Part shown: in pieces, positions 55,296 through 64,000 of the stretch
Layout of the letters: each line of letters starts with the position of its first letter
How positions within the stretch are numbered: position 1 is the stretch's first letter
Source: Roseivirga ehrenbergii
GTDB taxonomy: Bacteria > Bacteroidota > Bacteroidia > Cytophagales > Cyclobacteriaceae
Reading direction: 5' to 3'
Length of the DNA: 64,000 bases
Assembly (NCBI RefSeq): GCF_001593005.1
Contig: NZ_LQZQ01000050.1
Location: 1-64,000, forward strand
Notes under the pieces: generated by a model
What the model saw: the letters and a program-made list of their open reading frames with translations, nothing else
Database searches by the model: none
What the model was told of the DNA's origin: nothing
Translations under genes and position numbers: made by a program

Positions 55296-56609
55296 ATGAC
55301 TGATTCTGTCAATAAAAAAGTATTGATCATTACCTACTATTGGCCGCCAAGCGCTGGTGGTGGGGTGCAGCGTTGGCTTAAGTTTTCTAAATACTTGCCT
55401 GAATACGGTTGGGAACCCGTGATTTTTACGCCTGAAAATCCTGATTTCGATTTGAAAGATGAATCTTTGGCCAAAGATGTCTCTTCACAAATTGAGGTCT
55501 TGAAATTCCCCATTTGGGAACCTTATTCAATTTTCAAAAAGCTTTCTGGAAGAAAAGAATTAAAACAAGGTCAGGTACTTGAAGGAGGGAAGAAGGGCTT
55601 TATGTCACGTTTAGCCATTTGGCTTCGAGGAAATGTTTTTATTCCAGACCCTAAGGTGTTTTGGGCAAAACCTTCGGCTGATTATATCGCTTCTATTTTA
55701 GAGAGTAACAACATACAGACTATTGTTACCACTGGGCCACCGCATTCCATGCATTTGATTGGGCTAAAACTCAAAATGAAGAACCCGGCCATCACTTGGG
55801 TAGCCGATTTTCGTGATCCTTGGTCGAAATGGGATATTCTTCAGAAATTCAATATGACGGCATTGGTTTGGCGGAAACACAAGAGCTTAGAGCAGCAGGT
55901 GATACGCGCGGCCGACTGTGTGCTGACTGTAAGTGAAAGTTGGAAGAAGGATTTTGAAGACTTAGGTGCCAGAAGAGCAAAAGTGATTACTAATGGTTTT
56001 GATGAAGAAGATTTTAAGACTTCCGTTTCAATTCCTAACTCAGATAAATTTAGAATTAGTCATGTAGGCATGCTCAATGTTTTCAGAAATCCAGAATGGT
56101 TTTGGAAGGTATTGAATGAAATGGTTGGAGCAGGCAAGTTCGGTAACGATTTAGAAATTGAGTTTGTGGGAATTCTCAGCGATGATGTGCTGGCTACATT
56201 TCAAGATCATACTCATCTCGTTCCACTTATTCAGAAACATAACTATTTACCTCATATAGAGGTGTTAGAGAAGTACAGGCAATCTTCTGTGCTGTTGTTA
56301 CTCCAGAATAATTCCGAGAATGCCAAAGGCCATTTACCAGGGAAATTCTTTGAGTATTTAGGTGCCGATCGAAGAATACTTTGTATTGGAAATAAGGAAA
56401 GTGATTTGGCGGAAATTTTGGACAGGACAAAATCGGGAAGCGTGTTTGAGCAGACAGATGCAGATCAGTTAAAAACCTTTTTGAGAGAAGCCTATCAAGA
56501 TTGGAAGAATGGGAACTTAAATTCTAATGCTGAAGAGATAAGTGATTTTGGAAGACGAAGCCTAACACAAAAGTTAAGTGAACTACTGAATACTTTAGGT
56601 ACTCGCTAA
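55296..56609 (+). CDS. Family 4-type glycosyltransferase
   Basis: A 437-residue GT-B glycosyltransferase. N-terminal domain opens ITYYWPPSAGGGVQRWLKFSKYL, with WVADFRDPWSKWD near 167. The C-terminal domain has NGFDEEDF, the donor-site region FRISHVGMLNV, and LPGKFFEYLGADRRILCIG, the E-x7-E-like region. It probably adds a sugar in polysaccharide or lipid-linked glycan synthesis on the cytoplasmic membrane face. Convergent with the flippase gene (4-bp overlap of stops). Confidence 0.88.
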   Translation: MTDSVNKKVLIITYYWPPSAGGGVQRWLKFSKYLPEYGWEPVIFTPENPDFDLKDESLAKDVSSQIEVLKFPIWEPYSIFKKLSGRKELKQGQVLEGGKKGFMSRLAIWLRGNVFIPDPKVFWAKPSADYIASILESNNIQTIVTTGPPHSMHLIGLKLKMKNPAITWVADFRDPWSKWDILQKFNMTALVWRKHKSLEQQVIRAADCVLTVSESWKKDFEDLGARRAKVITNGFDEEDFKTSVSIPNSDKFRISHVGMLNVFRNPEWFWKVLNEMVGAGKFGNDLEIEFVGILSDDVLATFQDHTHLVPLIQKHNYLPHIEVLEKYRQSSVLLLLQNNSENAKGHLPGKFFEYLGADRRILCIGNKESDLAEILDRTKSGSVFEQTDADQLKTFLREAYQDWKNGNLNSNAEEISDFGRRSLTQKLSELLNTLGTR

Positions 56610-58081
56610 GTCTTCTTAAAACGATTTATAAAACCAAATACGAGGCTATTCACCTCTTTCGAAACTTTGAGCCCAATAGTGAGGCCTACAAGTAGAACAG
56701 TAATTACGCTGGAGCGGATAAGGATATCCAAAAGCGTTTGCTCCAGTGTAGGAATCCATTGATTTACCCAAAGTACCAAACCAATAATCGCTACTAATTT
56801 GATGCTTCCCAGTGAAAACGGTTGAATTTTAAATTTCACCCAAACGAATAAAAACTTACTTAGGTTAAAAGTAAGCATGGCTAAAAACGAAGCTATGGCT
56901 GCTCCTTCAATTCCATACTTTGGAATCAATAATAAATTAAGTGCAATGGTGAGAATGGCCAGAATACCTACTGCAACTACATTGAATTTGTAGTGCTTTG
57001 ACATCACTATTATTTCTCCATTGGTGCCGAAAATCATATCGCTTAGCTTTCCTAAGCCAATAAACACCACCACGTTAATGCCTTGAATGTAAATTTCTCC
57101 ATTGGGAATAAATGAATAGAGGCTTTCAAGGTTTGCCCAAATACCAATAAGCAGCAAGCTTCCGATAATCATTTGATTAATAGAGGTTTGCTTATAGAGT
57201 TTCTCTACGGCAGGCATATCATTCTTCTCGAAGGCTTGAGAAATAAGTGGAGCAGAAATTTGAGCGATAGAACGTTTGGGCATTTCAATCACTACCCCAA
57301 TAAAAAAGGCAATGGTGTAAATCCCTGTGGCATCTAAGCCCAAAGCTCCGCTCACCATAATGCTATCAATTTGTAGCACGATTTGCGTACCGCCTGCGCC
57401 AATCATCATATAAATAGCATAGGTCATGATTTGCTTCAGTAGTGCTGTATTGATGAATTTAAAGTTGAAGCTGAGTTGAAAAGCCTTAAGCTGACGTAGA
57501 TAAAAAATAACGGTAATCACCATCAGCAGGTAGGCGGCAGATAGCCATTGAATGAGTCCATTAAAAGTGATGATGTCTAAGGCATAAAGAGCAACAAGGA
57601 CTGTAATGGAAAGCCTGAGTTGTATGTCTCGAATCAGTGTAGGGATAACAATTTTTAGTAGGCTACGGCAGTAGGCTTCCAGCAATTGAAATTGAATTAG
57701 TATAAAGCTAATCAGTAGAGTAATTCCGAAATACTCAATAAACAGCCCTGACTCTTTAGCGAAGTAAGCAGTTATTTCGGTTTTAAACAGAAAGGTAAAT
57801 GCGGCAAATAGAACGAACCCAAAAACTCCTCCTAAAATAATAAAGCTGAGAAAGCCTTTTTGATCTTTCAGTTTTGGAAAGAATTTGACCAAAGCAGAGC
57901 TCAAGCCAAACTGCCCAAAAGTTGCCATTAAAAACGCACTGCTCTGAATTAAGCGGAAGAGGCCAATTTGATCTGCTTCTAGAAAATATGGAAAAAGCCA
58001 AAGCACATTGATATAGCCAATCAACACCCCAAGATAGGCGATGATTGAAGAACGAATGCTTTGTTTAATTACGATGCCCAA
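56606..58081 (-). CDS. Polysaccharide flippase (Wzx/oligosaccharide translocase family)
   Basis: A 491-residue multi-pass inner-membrane protein of the MOP/polysaccharide biosynthesis family, with about 12-14 hydrophobic segments. The N-terminus has the family pattern SIIAYLGVLIGYINVLWLFP, and GLDATGIYTIAFFIGVVIEMP lies near 255. It probably moves lipid-linked oligosaccharide units to the periplasmic face. It fits the surface-glycan cluster with GTs, deacetylase and FkbH-type genes. Confidence 0.9.
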   Translation of the reverse strand: MGIVIKQSIRSSIIAYLGVLIGYINVLWLFPYFLEADQIGLFRLIQSSAFLMATFGQFGLSSALVKFFPKLKDQKGFLSFIILGGVFGFVLFAAFTFLFKTEITAYFAKESGLFIEYFGITLLISFILIQFQLLEAYCRSLLKIVIPTLIRDIQLRLSITVLVALYALDIITFNGLIQWLSAAYLLMVITVIFYLRQLKAFQLSFNFKFINTALLKQIMTYAIYMMIGAGGTQIVLQIDSIMVSGALGLDATGIYTIAFFIGVVIEMPKRSIAQISAPLISQAFEKNDMPAVEKLYKQTSINQMIIGSLLLIGIWANLESLYSFIPNGEIYIQGINVVVFIGLGKLSDMIFGTNGEIIVMSKHYKFNVVAVGILAILTIALNLLLIPKYGIEGAAIASFLAMLTFNLSKFLFVWVKFKIQPFSLGSIKLVAIIGLVLWVNQWIPTLEQTLLDILIRSSVITVLLVGLTIGLKVSKEVNSLVFGFINRFKKT

Positions 58082-58220
58082 GGGAAAGCTTGTTTCGAGG
58101 ACGAAGGTAAGTGTTTATGTCAAATAAGTCGAATGAAAAACCATCACAACCTTAATTGTTGCTACTGTCCAGTGGCTAGAGAGTAGTGTTTAGGCTGATT
58201 TAACTAGTTTTTTTGTTAGC

Positions 58221-58255
58221 GGTGCATTTTACTTAAAAATCAAGTGAAATGCACC
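58221..58255. terminator. Hairpin after T9SS remnant
   Basis: A 14-bp stem GGTGCATTTTACTT/AAGTGAAATGCACC (one mismatch) with a 7-nt loop, 10 bp beyond the stop of the minus-strand T9SS fragment. No T-run on that strand. It is a likely terminator of the former gene. The rest of the 184-bp gap has no recognisable feature. Confidence 0.5.
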
Positions 58256-58265
58256 GTCTATTCAA

Positions 58266-58550
58266 TCACCTCACTATCATTTTTTTAGTACCAACTACTT
58301 GGTCATTTACTATCATAGCGTAGTAATATATGCCTGATTTCATATTGTCTTTGCTAATCGTAAGTATACCTTTTTTTCCTTTTATATCGAGGGAGTATTC
58401 TTTAACAATAATGCCATTTTCGTCATATAAAATAACTTTAGCCTGACCCGTTTTGGAAGGCAATGAGTATTCAATTTTTGTTTCTGTTGAAAACGGGTTA
58501 GGGTAGTTGGTGGAGAATAGTATTCCGTCTGGCAAGCGTAGATTTATTGT
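58266..58550 (-). pseudogene. Orphan T9SS C-terminal sorting domain (gene remnant)
   Basis: The frame encodes TINLRLPDGILFSTNYPNPFS then a complete type IX secretion sorting domain (T.IEYSLPSKTGQAKVILYD, GIYYYAMIVNDQVVGTKKMIVR). Such domains normally end large secreted proteins. Here there is no ATG; the best start is a TTG at 58535 within the domain, and upstream the frame is closed by TAG at 58551-58553. No body or signal peptide is visible between 58554 and 58699. It is therefore the surviving tail of a deleted secreted protein. Confidence 0.75.
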
Positions 58551-58699
58551 CTAAAGAGCTCATTCGTGGTCAATTTACACTTGTCTAAAACAAGAGACCT
58601 AGGGAAATTATCTTGTTTCTATAGTTGATGTAGGGGATTAAGTAGTTCAAAAGGTGCTGATCACGCGCTAGTGAATGCCCTTGTGTTCTGGATTGAAAA

Positions 58700-59437
58700 C
58701 TACTTTAAAATTTCCTTTAATGTGGTTTTTACCGTGGAGGTATCAATGTTTTGATTCGCCACTAACTTAACCACTTTATTAAAGTATGTGGGCGAACACC
58801 CGTACTTAGAGAAATCATCTTGAACATCATGGGTGTAAAAAATTAGCCATCCTCCTTTGTCCTTTGCTTCTTGAATTATGCTTTCAATTTGCGCTATTGA
58901 ATGCGTATTCTCGTAAAGCCTAACCGCCTTTAAGTTATTTAGATCAATTATTCCCCGATTTATACCATGCTCGATGCCCCTCCCAGAAGTAAACCTATCT
59001 TTTATGATTCCGCGAGCGGTGTATGTCTGCTCTCCAAATGGATAAGAAAAATTATCGAAATTGATGTCTGGTAGAATCCTTTTAAGAAGAGCTTTGTTTA
59101 GGTCTAAGTCTTTTAAAATGTCGTTTCTCTCTGTACGCAAAAAGTGAAGGTGACTAAAGGTATGACAAGCCAATTCATGTCCATCCTCAGTACATTTTTT
59201 TAAATCTTCTAAATCAAATTTTAACTGCACTTCTTCACTTTCTAGAAAAGATAAGCATAGATAATAGGTTGCTTTGATATTATGTTTATTAAGCATCTTT
59301 CGTGCTTCATCAAGAGCCGATTGATGTACGTCATCAAAAGTAAAGCTCACAAAAAGCTTATCAGAGGGGGGTGTAAACTTCTTTTTATGAGTCATCACCC
59401 CAAGTTTTTTTCGTAACTTATCGATGTACTTATTCAT
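58700..59437 (-). CDS. Polysaccharide deacetylase (NodB domain)
   Basis: A 245-residue carbohydrate esterase family 4-type enzyme. Metal/catalytic residues: D35-D36 in SFTFDDVHQSA, H92-x3-H96 in ACHTFSHLHF, and a later His in WLIFYTHDVQDD. No signal peptide, so it probably works on cytoplasmic glycan intermediates, or it is exported by other means. Its start overlaps the methyltransferase stop by 4 bp in the minus-strand glycan operon. Confidence 0.9.
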   Translation of the reverse strand: MNKYIDKLRKKLGVMTHKKKFTPPSDKLFVSFTFDDVHQSALDEARKMLNKHNIKATYYLCLSFLESEEVQLKFDLEDLKKCTEDGHELACHTFSHLHFLRTERNDILKDLDLNKALLKRILPDINFDNFSYPFGEQTYTARGIIKDRFTSGRGIEHGINRGIIDLNNLKAVRLYENTHSIAQIESIIQEAKDKGGWLIFYTHDVQDDFSKYGCSPTYFNKVVKLVANQNIDTSTVKTTLKEILK

Positions 59438-60147
59438 TTTATTTGGATCGCAACCTGTCTATAATTATTAATCGCTCCAAGTAACTCATAATCGAATGGC
59501 CTTCCGAAACATCTTTTAAAGATTTGTAAGGCTTCGTACTCATCATTAAAGCTTGAGAACTCATCAAAGATTAGGATGTCTCCTGACTTAATTATTGGAT
59601 GAATATGGAAAAGTACATAAAGAGTTGAGCTAAAGAGGTCTGCGTCTAAGTGGAAAATGGTAGTTTGATTTGATGACTTATGGCTTTTGAAAAAATCATA
59701 AACCGTATCCTGAAACCATCCACTAATGAATTTTACACGGGTATCACTTATGTCTGGTGTTTGTCCTTTCTTATTAAAATGTCCTTCTTCCTTGTTTTCC
59801 CAGCTTTCGGGGAGTCCTTTAAATGAATCAAAACCATAGAATTCTGAATTAATATTTTTGTTTTGACCTAGCCAAAAGGACATCATTTCACCAGCATCTA
59901 CTCCGAATTCATAATAGGAAATAGGAGTGTTTTCGAGGTTCAGTTTTTTAATTAGGTGATCATGTAATTGGTACCTTCTACCATATGACGCCTGCGGATT
60001 ATAATAGTCATTGAATACTTTGATAGCTTTATGTTTATCAACCCATTGTAAGTAATTCAAATACTGATGAAGGTGTTTGAATGGTGTCGTAAGCCTTAAA
60101 AGCGGTTTGTATAACTTGGACTTGACTAAAAATGGATGGATAGGCAT
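59434..60147 (-). CDS. TylF/MycF-like class I SAM methyltransferase
   Basis: A 237-residue Rossmann methyltransferase. SAM motif in YYEFGVDAGEMMSFW near 78-92; FYGFDSFKGLPESW is typical of the TylF/MycF and macrocin O-methyltransferase group; IFHLDADLFSSTLYVL and GDILIFDEFSS follow. It probably methylates a sugar or small molecule in the surface-glycan pathway. It begins 5 bp after the FkbH gene and overlaps the deacetylase start. Confidence 0.85.
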   Translation of the reverse strand: MPIHPFLVKSKLYKPLLRLTTPFKHLHQYLNYLQWVDKHKAIKVFNDYYNPQASYGRRYQLHDHLIKKLNLENTPISYYEFGVDAGEMMSFWLGQNKNINSEFYGFDSFKGLPESWENKEEGHFNKKGQTPDISDTRVKFISGWFQDTVYDFFKSHKSSNQTTIFHLDADLFSSTLYVLFHIHPIIKSGDILIFDEFSSFNDEYEALQIFKRCFGRPFDYELLGAINNYRQVAIQIK

Positions 60148-60152
60148 ATGAT

Positions 60153-61934
60153 TTATTTAATTACCTCGACTACGTCATTAGATGGTATGCTCTTGTTTGA
60201 CTTAAAGATCAAGAAGTGAGTATCTTCTAACTTCTTTTCCGTTTCAAAGGCGAAATCATCAAATACTTGCGCTGAGAATTTGTTTCGTTCTGTTTTTTTG
60301 TATTTCACCCTAAAGTCGTCTTTGGGTAAATATTTATTCAAGCAGAAATTGATGAAGGCATGCTCAATTCTTTTACTCTGAATTCTGCAACTGAACATGA
60401 GATCGATAAGTTGATTTTTTTCTTTGTCAATAATAGCAAAACCTACTATACCATAATCACCAAACTTATCAGCACACTGCATTACGTAGGTGTCTAAATT
60501 TGGATCTGAGGCAATTTTTTCAATACGCCCTTCTTCATAAAGATTACCCGAGAAATTCATTTGGTTGGTACGCTGAGTAAGCTCAAAAACTCTTTGAAAA
60601 AACTCTTTTTCTAGCGATAGTAGGGTGAGTTTTATTTCACATGATTTTAGAAAAGTCAGATATTCACCATCGAAATTTTCTGCCTCTTGCTTCCTTTGTG
60701 CCTCTCTTAAGTAAAAAGACTTTCGGTTTTTGCTTTCATCGGTAGCGTTTGTTTGAACTTCATCTAAACCCAAAATACTGTCAATATATTCGGCATCAAG
60801 TACTTTAATGTTGGGGAATATATTTTTCACTTCCTCCCTTTCAAATTTTGAATCATCTACAAAAAGGAGGGTGTCAATGCTGATATTCAGGTCTTTAATA
60901 AGTTCTCTAATGGAGTTGCTTTTCGGTTGCCATGAAATTTTAGGGAACACAAAATACTCGCTTAAACCAAAGTGTTCAAGTACCTGAATGGCATCTTCAT
61001 GTTTGTTTTTGCTTGCAATTGAATTAAGGATTCCTTTTTCTTCTAAAGAAGCAAGTACATTTGTAACTCCACTTCTCAACCTAAGGTCAGACACACCGGA
61101 TTCCGTAAGTATTCCATGCCATAAAGTATTGTCTAGGTCCCAAACTATACATTTAATTTTACTTAATTTTTTTTGAGTGGGCTTGTGATCTTTGAACTGG
61201 ACAAACTCTAAAAGCCCAAAATAGAGAGGATGGGTTTCATCAATGTTTTCAGGCGTTAAGTCAATTCTGAAATCAAGTTTCGTTCTAATTCTCTTTTCTA
61301 TCTCAGTAAAGGGTATTAGCTCTTTGTTATAACCTGAGTTAATTTCAACCTTATACTGAAAAGGAATTTTACTGAATTTAGGATCTTCGTTTCTGATAGT
61401 AAGTGTCAGTGTTATACTTTGGTCAGAAGGATTGTAACACTCGATAAGAAAGTAATCAGGGAGAAGGTTATTAGCATTCAGGTTTTGTTTGACTTTGTTT
61501 TTTTTGACGCTGTATCTTTTTTGAATCAACTTTTTTTTAAGGCTTTGAATAGGTGTGTTTGCGATTGCCGTGGCGACTTTCAAGTCCTTTTTTTCATAGG
61601 ATTCAGCTTCTGAAAAATCAAAAAGTAAACAGTTACCCTGACTCGCTAAAACACCCCATTGTTTAAACTGAATTTTGAGTGTTTTCTGAGGTGTTTTTTT
61701 ACCCAGACCCATTGGTTGGATGCCATTCACAAAACGTTGGCATTTCCCATCGACTCTTGGTGAATACAACTGGCAAGTTTTGAAACAGCTCGGCATGGCA
61801 CATTCGGTACAGTGCTCTGTCCAGTGGAGTACACTTCTTTTATCGATTGATGAAAGTGTTTTAACAAAATCATCAAGAACCTCAGATGATAAGTCTTGAT
61901 TCAAAGATTTACTATATATCTCGCTTTCGTACAT
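60153..61934 (-). CDS. FkbH-type HAD-IIIC protein with cysteine-rich N-terminus
   Basis: A 593-residue protein. The HAD-IIIC phosphatase domain begins near 260 with D266-L-D268 (VWDLDNTLWHG), then SIASKNKHEDA and LLFVDDSKFEREEV. The C-terminal part (about 400-580, TQRTNQMNFSG) is the acetyltransferase-like region usual in FkbH proteins. Residues 36-68 contain C42-x2-C45-x4-C50-x3-C54 and C65, resembling one 4Fe-4S cluster loop. FkbH proteins load glyceryl or similar groups onto carriers; here it may supply a glycan substituent. Role of the cysteines unknown. Confidence 0.85.
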   Translation of the reverse strand: MYESEIYSKSLNQDLSSEVLDDFVKTLSSIDKRSVLHWTEHCTECAMPSCFKTCQLYSPRVDGKCQRFVNGIQPMGLGKKTPQKTLKIQFKQWGVLASQGNCLLFDFSEAESYEKKDLKVATAIANTPIQSLKKKLIQKRYSVKKNKVKQNLNANNLLPDYFLIECYNPSDQSITLTLTIRNEDPKFSKIPFQYKVEINSGYNKELIPFTEIEKRIRTKLDFRIDLTPENIDETHPLYFGLLEFVQFKDHKPTQKKLSKIKCIVWDLDNTLWHGILTESGVSDLRLRSGVTNVLASLEEKGILNSIASKNKHEDAIQVLEHFGLSEYFVFPKISWQPKSNSIRELIKDLNISIDTLLFVDDSKFEREEVKNIFPNIKVLDAEYIDSILGLDEVQTNATDESKNRKSFYLREAQRKQEAENFDGEYLTFLKSCEIKLTLLSLEKEFFQRVFELTQRTNQMNFSGNLYEEGRIEKIASDPNLDTYVMQCADKFGDYGIVGFAIIDKEKNQLIDLMFSCRIQSKRIEHAFINFCLNKYLPKDDFRVKYKKTERNKFSAQVFDDFAFETEKKLEDTHFLIFKSNKSIPSNDVVEVIK

Positions 61935-62015
61935 CAGCCAGTCAGATCAAAATTTTGAAGGTTTGCCATCATTACACGCAACGCAAAATAGTTAATTTGA
62001 GTGCCAAAATTTCAC

Positions 62016-62738
62016 CTATTCAGTTTTTAACCAGAATGTGGTATCCGAGAGTCCTGAAGTAGTGAATATTGATGGCCAATTCTTTAGAGTAGAATGAATA
62101 TCTTGATACCTATTTCGTTCGGAGTTATCTAATACGAGTATTCCTCCTTTTTTTATTTTCGGGATGGAGTTAAGAGCAGAGGTAACCCTTGCTCTGCCAT
62201 CTATGAGTACAAAATCAAGAGACTCGTCCTCAAACTTTTTGATGAAGTCGGAGTATAATTTAAAAGTGAGATCAGGAACGGGATAATCTTCTTTACTCAT
62301 TTTAAACTGCTCATAACTGCTAAGTTTTGGGTCTTCAAATGGCTCGTCTGCAGGGATCAGGTTGAGTTTGATGTTTTTAATATTATGCTCAATTATGATT
62401 TGTTCTACATGGTTGTGCCATTCTTTATTATGCTCAATGGTGTTGAGTGAATTGAGCTGTTTAGAAAAGAAGATTGAACTAATTCCGCTTCCGTATTCGA
62501 TTCCATTCATGTTCTTTTTAAGGAGTTTATGGAATACTTTGATTGCATCTTTGTTAACCCAAGGGAGTTCAGGATTATTCTTACGAAACTTACTATACTC
62601 CGCTTTTAAAAAAGGGCGTATGAGCCTGTATTTTAGGTATTGAAGAGTTCCTGTCTCAGCTAAGTAGTTTTTTTTATGAACTTTAGATTTGTTAATTTCT
62701 TGTTTGACAGATAAAAACTCTTCTTTTGTAATCAACAT
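62016..62738 (-). CDS. Class I SAM-dependent methyltransferase-like protein
   Basis: A 240-residue protein with a Rossmann-like core: GIEYGSGISSIFFSK near 76 (SAM loop), LNTIEHNKEWHNHV (acidic strand 2 residue), DFVLIDGRARVTSALNSIP and GGILVLDNSERNRYQ. This set fits small methyltransferases found in O-antigen/capsule clusters. It is upstream of the FkbH gene with a gap of about 80 bp, same strand. The target is unknown. Confidence 0.8.
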   Translation of the reverse strand: MLITKEEFLSVKQEINKSKVHKKNYLAETGTLQYLKYRLIRPFLKAEYSKFRKNNPELPWVNKDAIKVFHKLLKKNMNGIEYGSGISSIFFSKQLNSLNTIEHNKEWHNHVEQIIIEHNIKNIKLNLIPADEPFEDPKLSSYEQFKMSKEDYPVPDLTFKLYSDFIKKFEDESLDFVLIDGRARVTSALNSIPKIKKGGILVLDNSERNRYQDIHSTLKNWPSIFTTSGLSDTTFWLKTE

Positions 62739-62810
62739 TTTAAATCAGTGCTAGATTTTTCTTAACTGTAAAGTAATGCATTTTAGATTTAAGCGAGAAA
62801 TGTAATATTC

Positions 62811-64000
62811 ATGAAAATAGCCATGTTTTTAGATCAGTCTTTTCCTCCCGATTCTAGGGTTGAAAATGAGGCATTTAGTCTCATAGGGACTGGTCATGAA
62901 GTACATTTGTTTTCACTTGAGCGTGATTCCAACAGGCCAAAAAGGGAAATTTGGAATGGTATAGAAGTCCATAGATTTGAAATTTCCGATCTGACTTATC
63001 GTTTATCCGCATTGGCCTATACTGTTCCTTTTTATCATCAATCAATACTAAACTCAATTATTGTATTTATTAAGGCAGTGAATCCCGATGTCTTACATAT
63101 CCATGACATGCTAATTGCGAAGGCCGTTTTTAAAGCCAATGCCAGTTTTAATATCAAAACCGTGCTCGATTTACATGAAAACCGCCCTGAGATCATGCAA
63201 TTCTATCCGCACTTAAAGAGGTTTCCTGGAAAGCATTTGATCAAACCACTAGTTTGGAAGAAATGGCAGAAGCGTTTGATGAATATGGCTGACGATGTGA
63301 TTTTGGTTACTCATGAAGCAAGGGAAGTAGCTGTTAATGAGGATGGTATTGAGCCTTCTAAAATCACTGTTGTTCCGAATTCTATTGAAGCAAAGATCTA
63401 TTATCAGTATAAATTAAAACCTCAGATTCAAGATCGATTTAAAGATCATTTTAACATTGTTTATGTGGGTGATACTGGATTGAGGAGAGGGACCGATACC
63501 GCCATTCAGGCACTTGCGCTGTTGGGGGCAAAAATTCCAGATGCACAATTGATTTTAGTAGGGAAAAGTACGGAGGATAGTCAGTTGAAAGAGCTAGCGG
63601 ATACACTCGGGGTAAAGGAGAGGGTGGTGTTTGAAGGATGGCAGGATGTGTCGCTATTTCCTTCCTATATCGCTGCTGCTAATGTGTGTATTTCACCCTT
63701 GCATCGCAACAAGCATCACGACACTACTTTTGCTAATAAAATTTTCCAATATATGGCAGGTGCTAAGCCTTTGCTGGTAAGTGACTGTCCTCCTCAAGCC
63801 CGCGTGGTGAATCAAGCCAATTGTGGTTTGATTTTTCAAGCTGAAAATGCAAAAGATATGGCAGAAAAACTGCTACAGCTTTATGACGAAAAAGAAAATG
63901 CGACAAGCCTAGGGGGCAATGGCAAATCTGCTTTAGATCGACAATTCGACTGGAGTATCACCAGTAAAGGGCTTATCGAATTGTATTCGAATATCCTTTA
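62811..64000 (+). CDS. Family 4-type glycosyltransferase (runs to window edge)
   Basis: A reading frame from the ATG at 62811 stays open to the last base; 396 codons are complete and the final two bases are TA, so the stop is probably cut by the edge. N-terminal region: MFLDQSFPPDSRVENEAFSL, VLHIHDMLIAKAVFKA. C-terminal domain: FNIVYVGDTGLRRGTDTAI, the QLILVGKSTED strand, and FANKIFQYMAGAKPLLVSDCP (donor-binding). It is a GT4-type enzyme divergent from the minus-strand glycan operon, likely acting in the same surface-polysaccharide pathway. Confidence 0.88.
   Translation, partial: MKIAMFLDQSFPPDSRVENEAFSLIGTGHEVHLFSLERDSNRPKREIWNGIEVHRFEISDLTYRLSALAYTVPFYHQSILNSIIVFIKAVNPDVLHIHDMLIAKAVFKANASFNIKTVLDLHENRPEIMQFYPHLKRFPGKHLIKPLVWKKWQKRLMNMADDVILVTHEAREVAVNEDGIEPSKITVVPNSIEAKIYYQYKLKPQIQDRFKDHFNIVYVGDTGLRRGTDTAIQALALLGAKIPDAQLILVGKSTEDSQLKELADTLGVKERVVFEGWQDVSLFPSYIAAANVCISPLHRNKHHDTTFANKIFQYMAGAKPLLVSDCPPQARVVNQANCGLIFQAENAKDMAEKLLQLYDEKENATSLGGNGKSALDRQFDWSITSKGLIELYSNIL

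Overview
The window looks like chromosomal DNA from a Bacteroidota bacterium, most likely a marine member of the Cytophagales (Roseivirga/Fulvivirga-like). This is an inference. It rests on the tandem FtsX-like permeases of about 800 residues, an IPExxxVDY-type protein next to pyruvate kinase, the acpP-fabF-rnc block, a type IX secretion (T9SS) sorting domain, a CrtY-type lycopene cyclase, and weak or absent Shine-Dalgarno sequences. No rRNA, tRNA, CRISPR array, phage or intact transposase gene was seen.

Left part (1-14643): an 8-bp microsatellite lies at the window edge, followed by six consecutive same-strand genes for FtsX/MacB-type ABC permeases. Four of the five junctions carry the same 17 bp around stop and start codons, and three of them share about 63 bp, which marks a tandem-duplication history. 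No ATPase is in the window. On the opposite strand follow a receiver-only response regulator translationally coupled to a multi-PAS histidine kinase, a coiled-coil/TPR pair and adenine deaminase. An outward-facing M14 peptidase comes next.

Middle (23500-36260): an accessory stretch. Two copies of a roughly 100-bp triple-palindrome element lie in the same orientation on either side of a cassette holding an AraC regulator, a membrane protein, an SDR and an atypical SDR; a decayed third copy is nearby. After rlmF comes a lodA/lodB-like quinoprotein amino-acid oxidase operon led by a CXXCH lipoprotein. Downstream are two paralogous secreted proteins, another secreted protein, a 44-bp exact remnant of the lodB-like 3' end, and a TonB-C gene split by one in-frame stop codon. 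This area shows duplication and decay.

Right part (36372-64000): mostly conserved core genes. They include etfBA, a bifunctional nuclease, a CNT nucleoside transporter, anmK, lycopene cyclase, nadE, rnc, fabF, acpP, pyk, an NFACT (RqcH-like) gene, an MBL hydrolase, a two-component/Hpt cluster and miaA. The last 9 kb is a surface-polysaccharide region with two GT4 glycosyltransferases, a flippase, a NodB deacetylase, two methyltransferase-like proteins and an FkbH-type HAD protein with a cysteine-rich N-terminus. A start-less T9SS C-terminal domain remnant lies within it. The last glycosyltransferase runs to the window edge.
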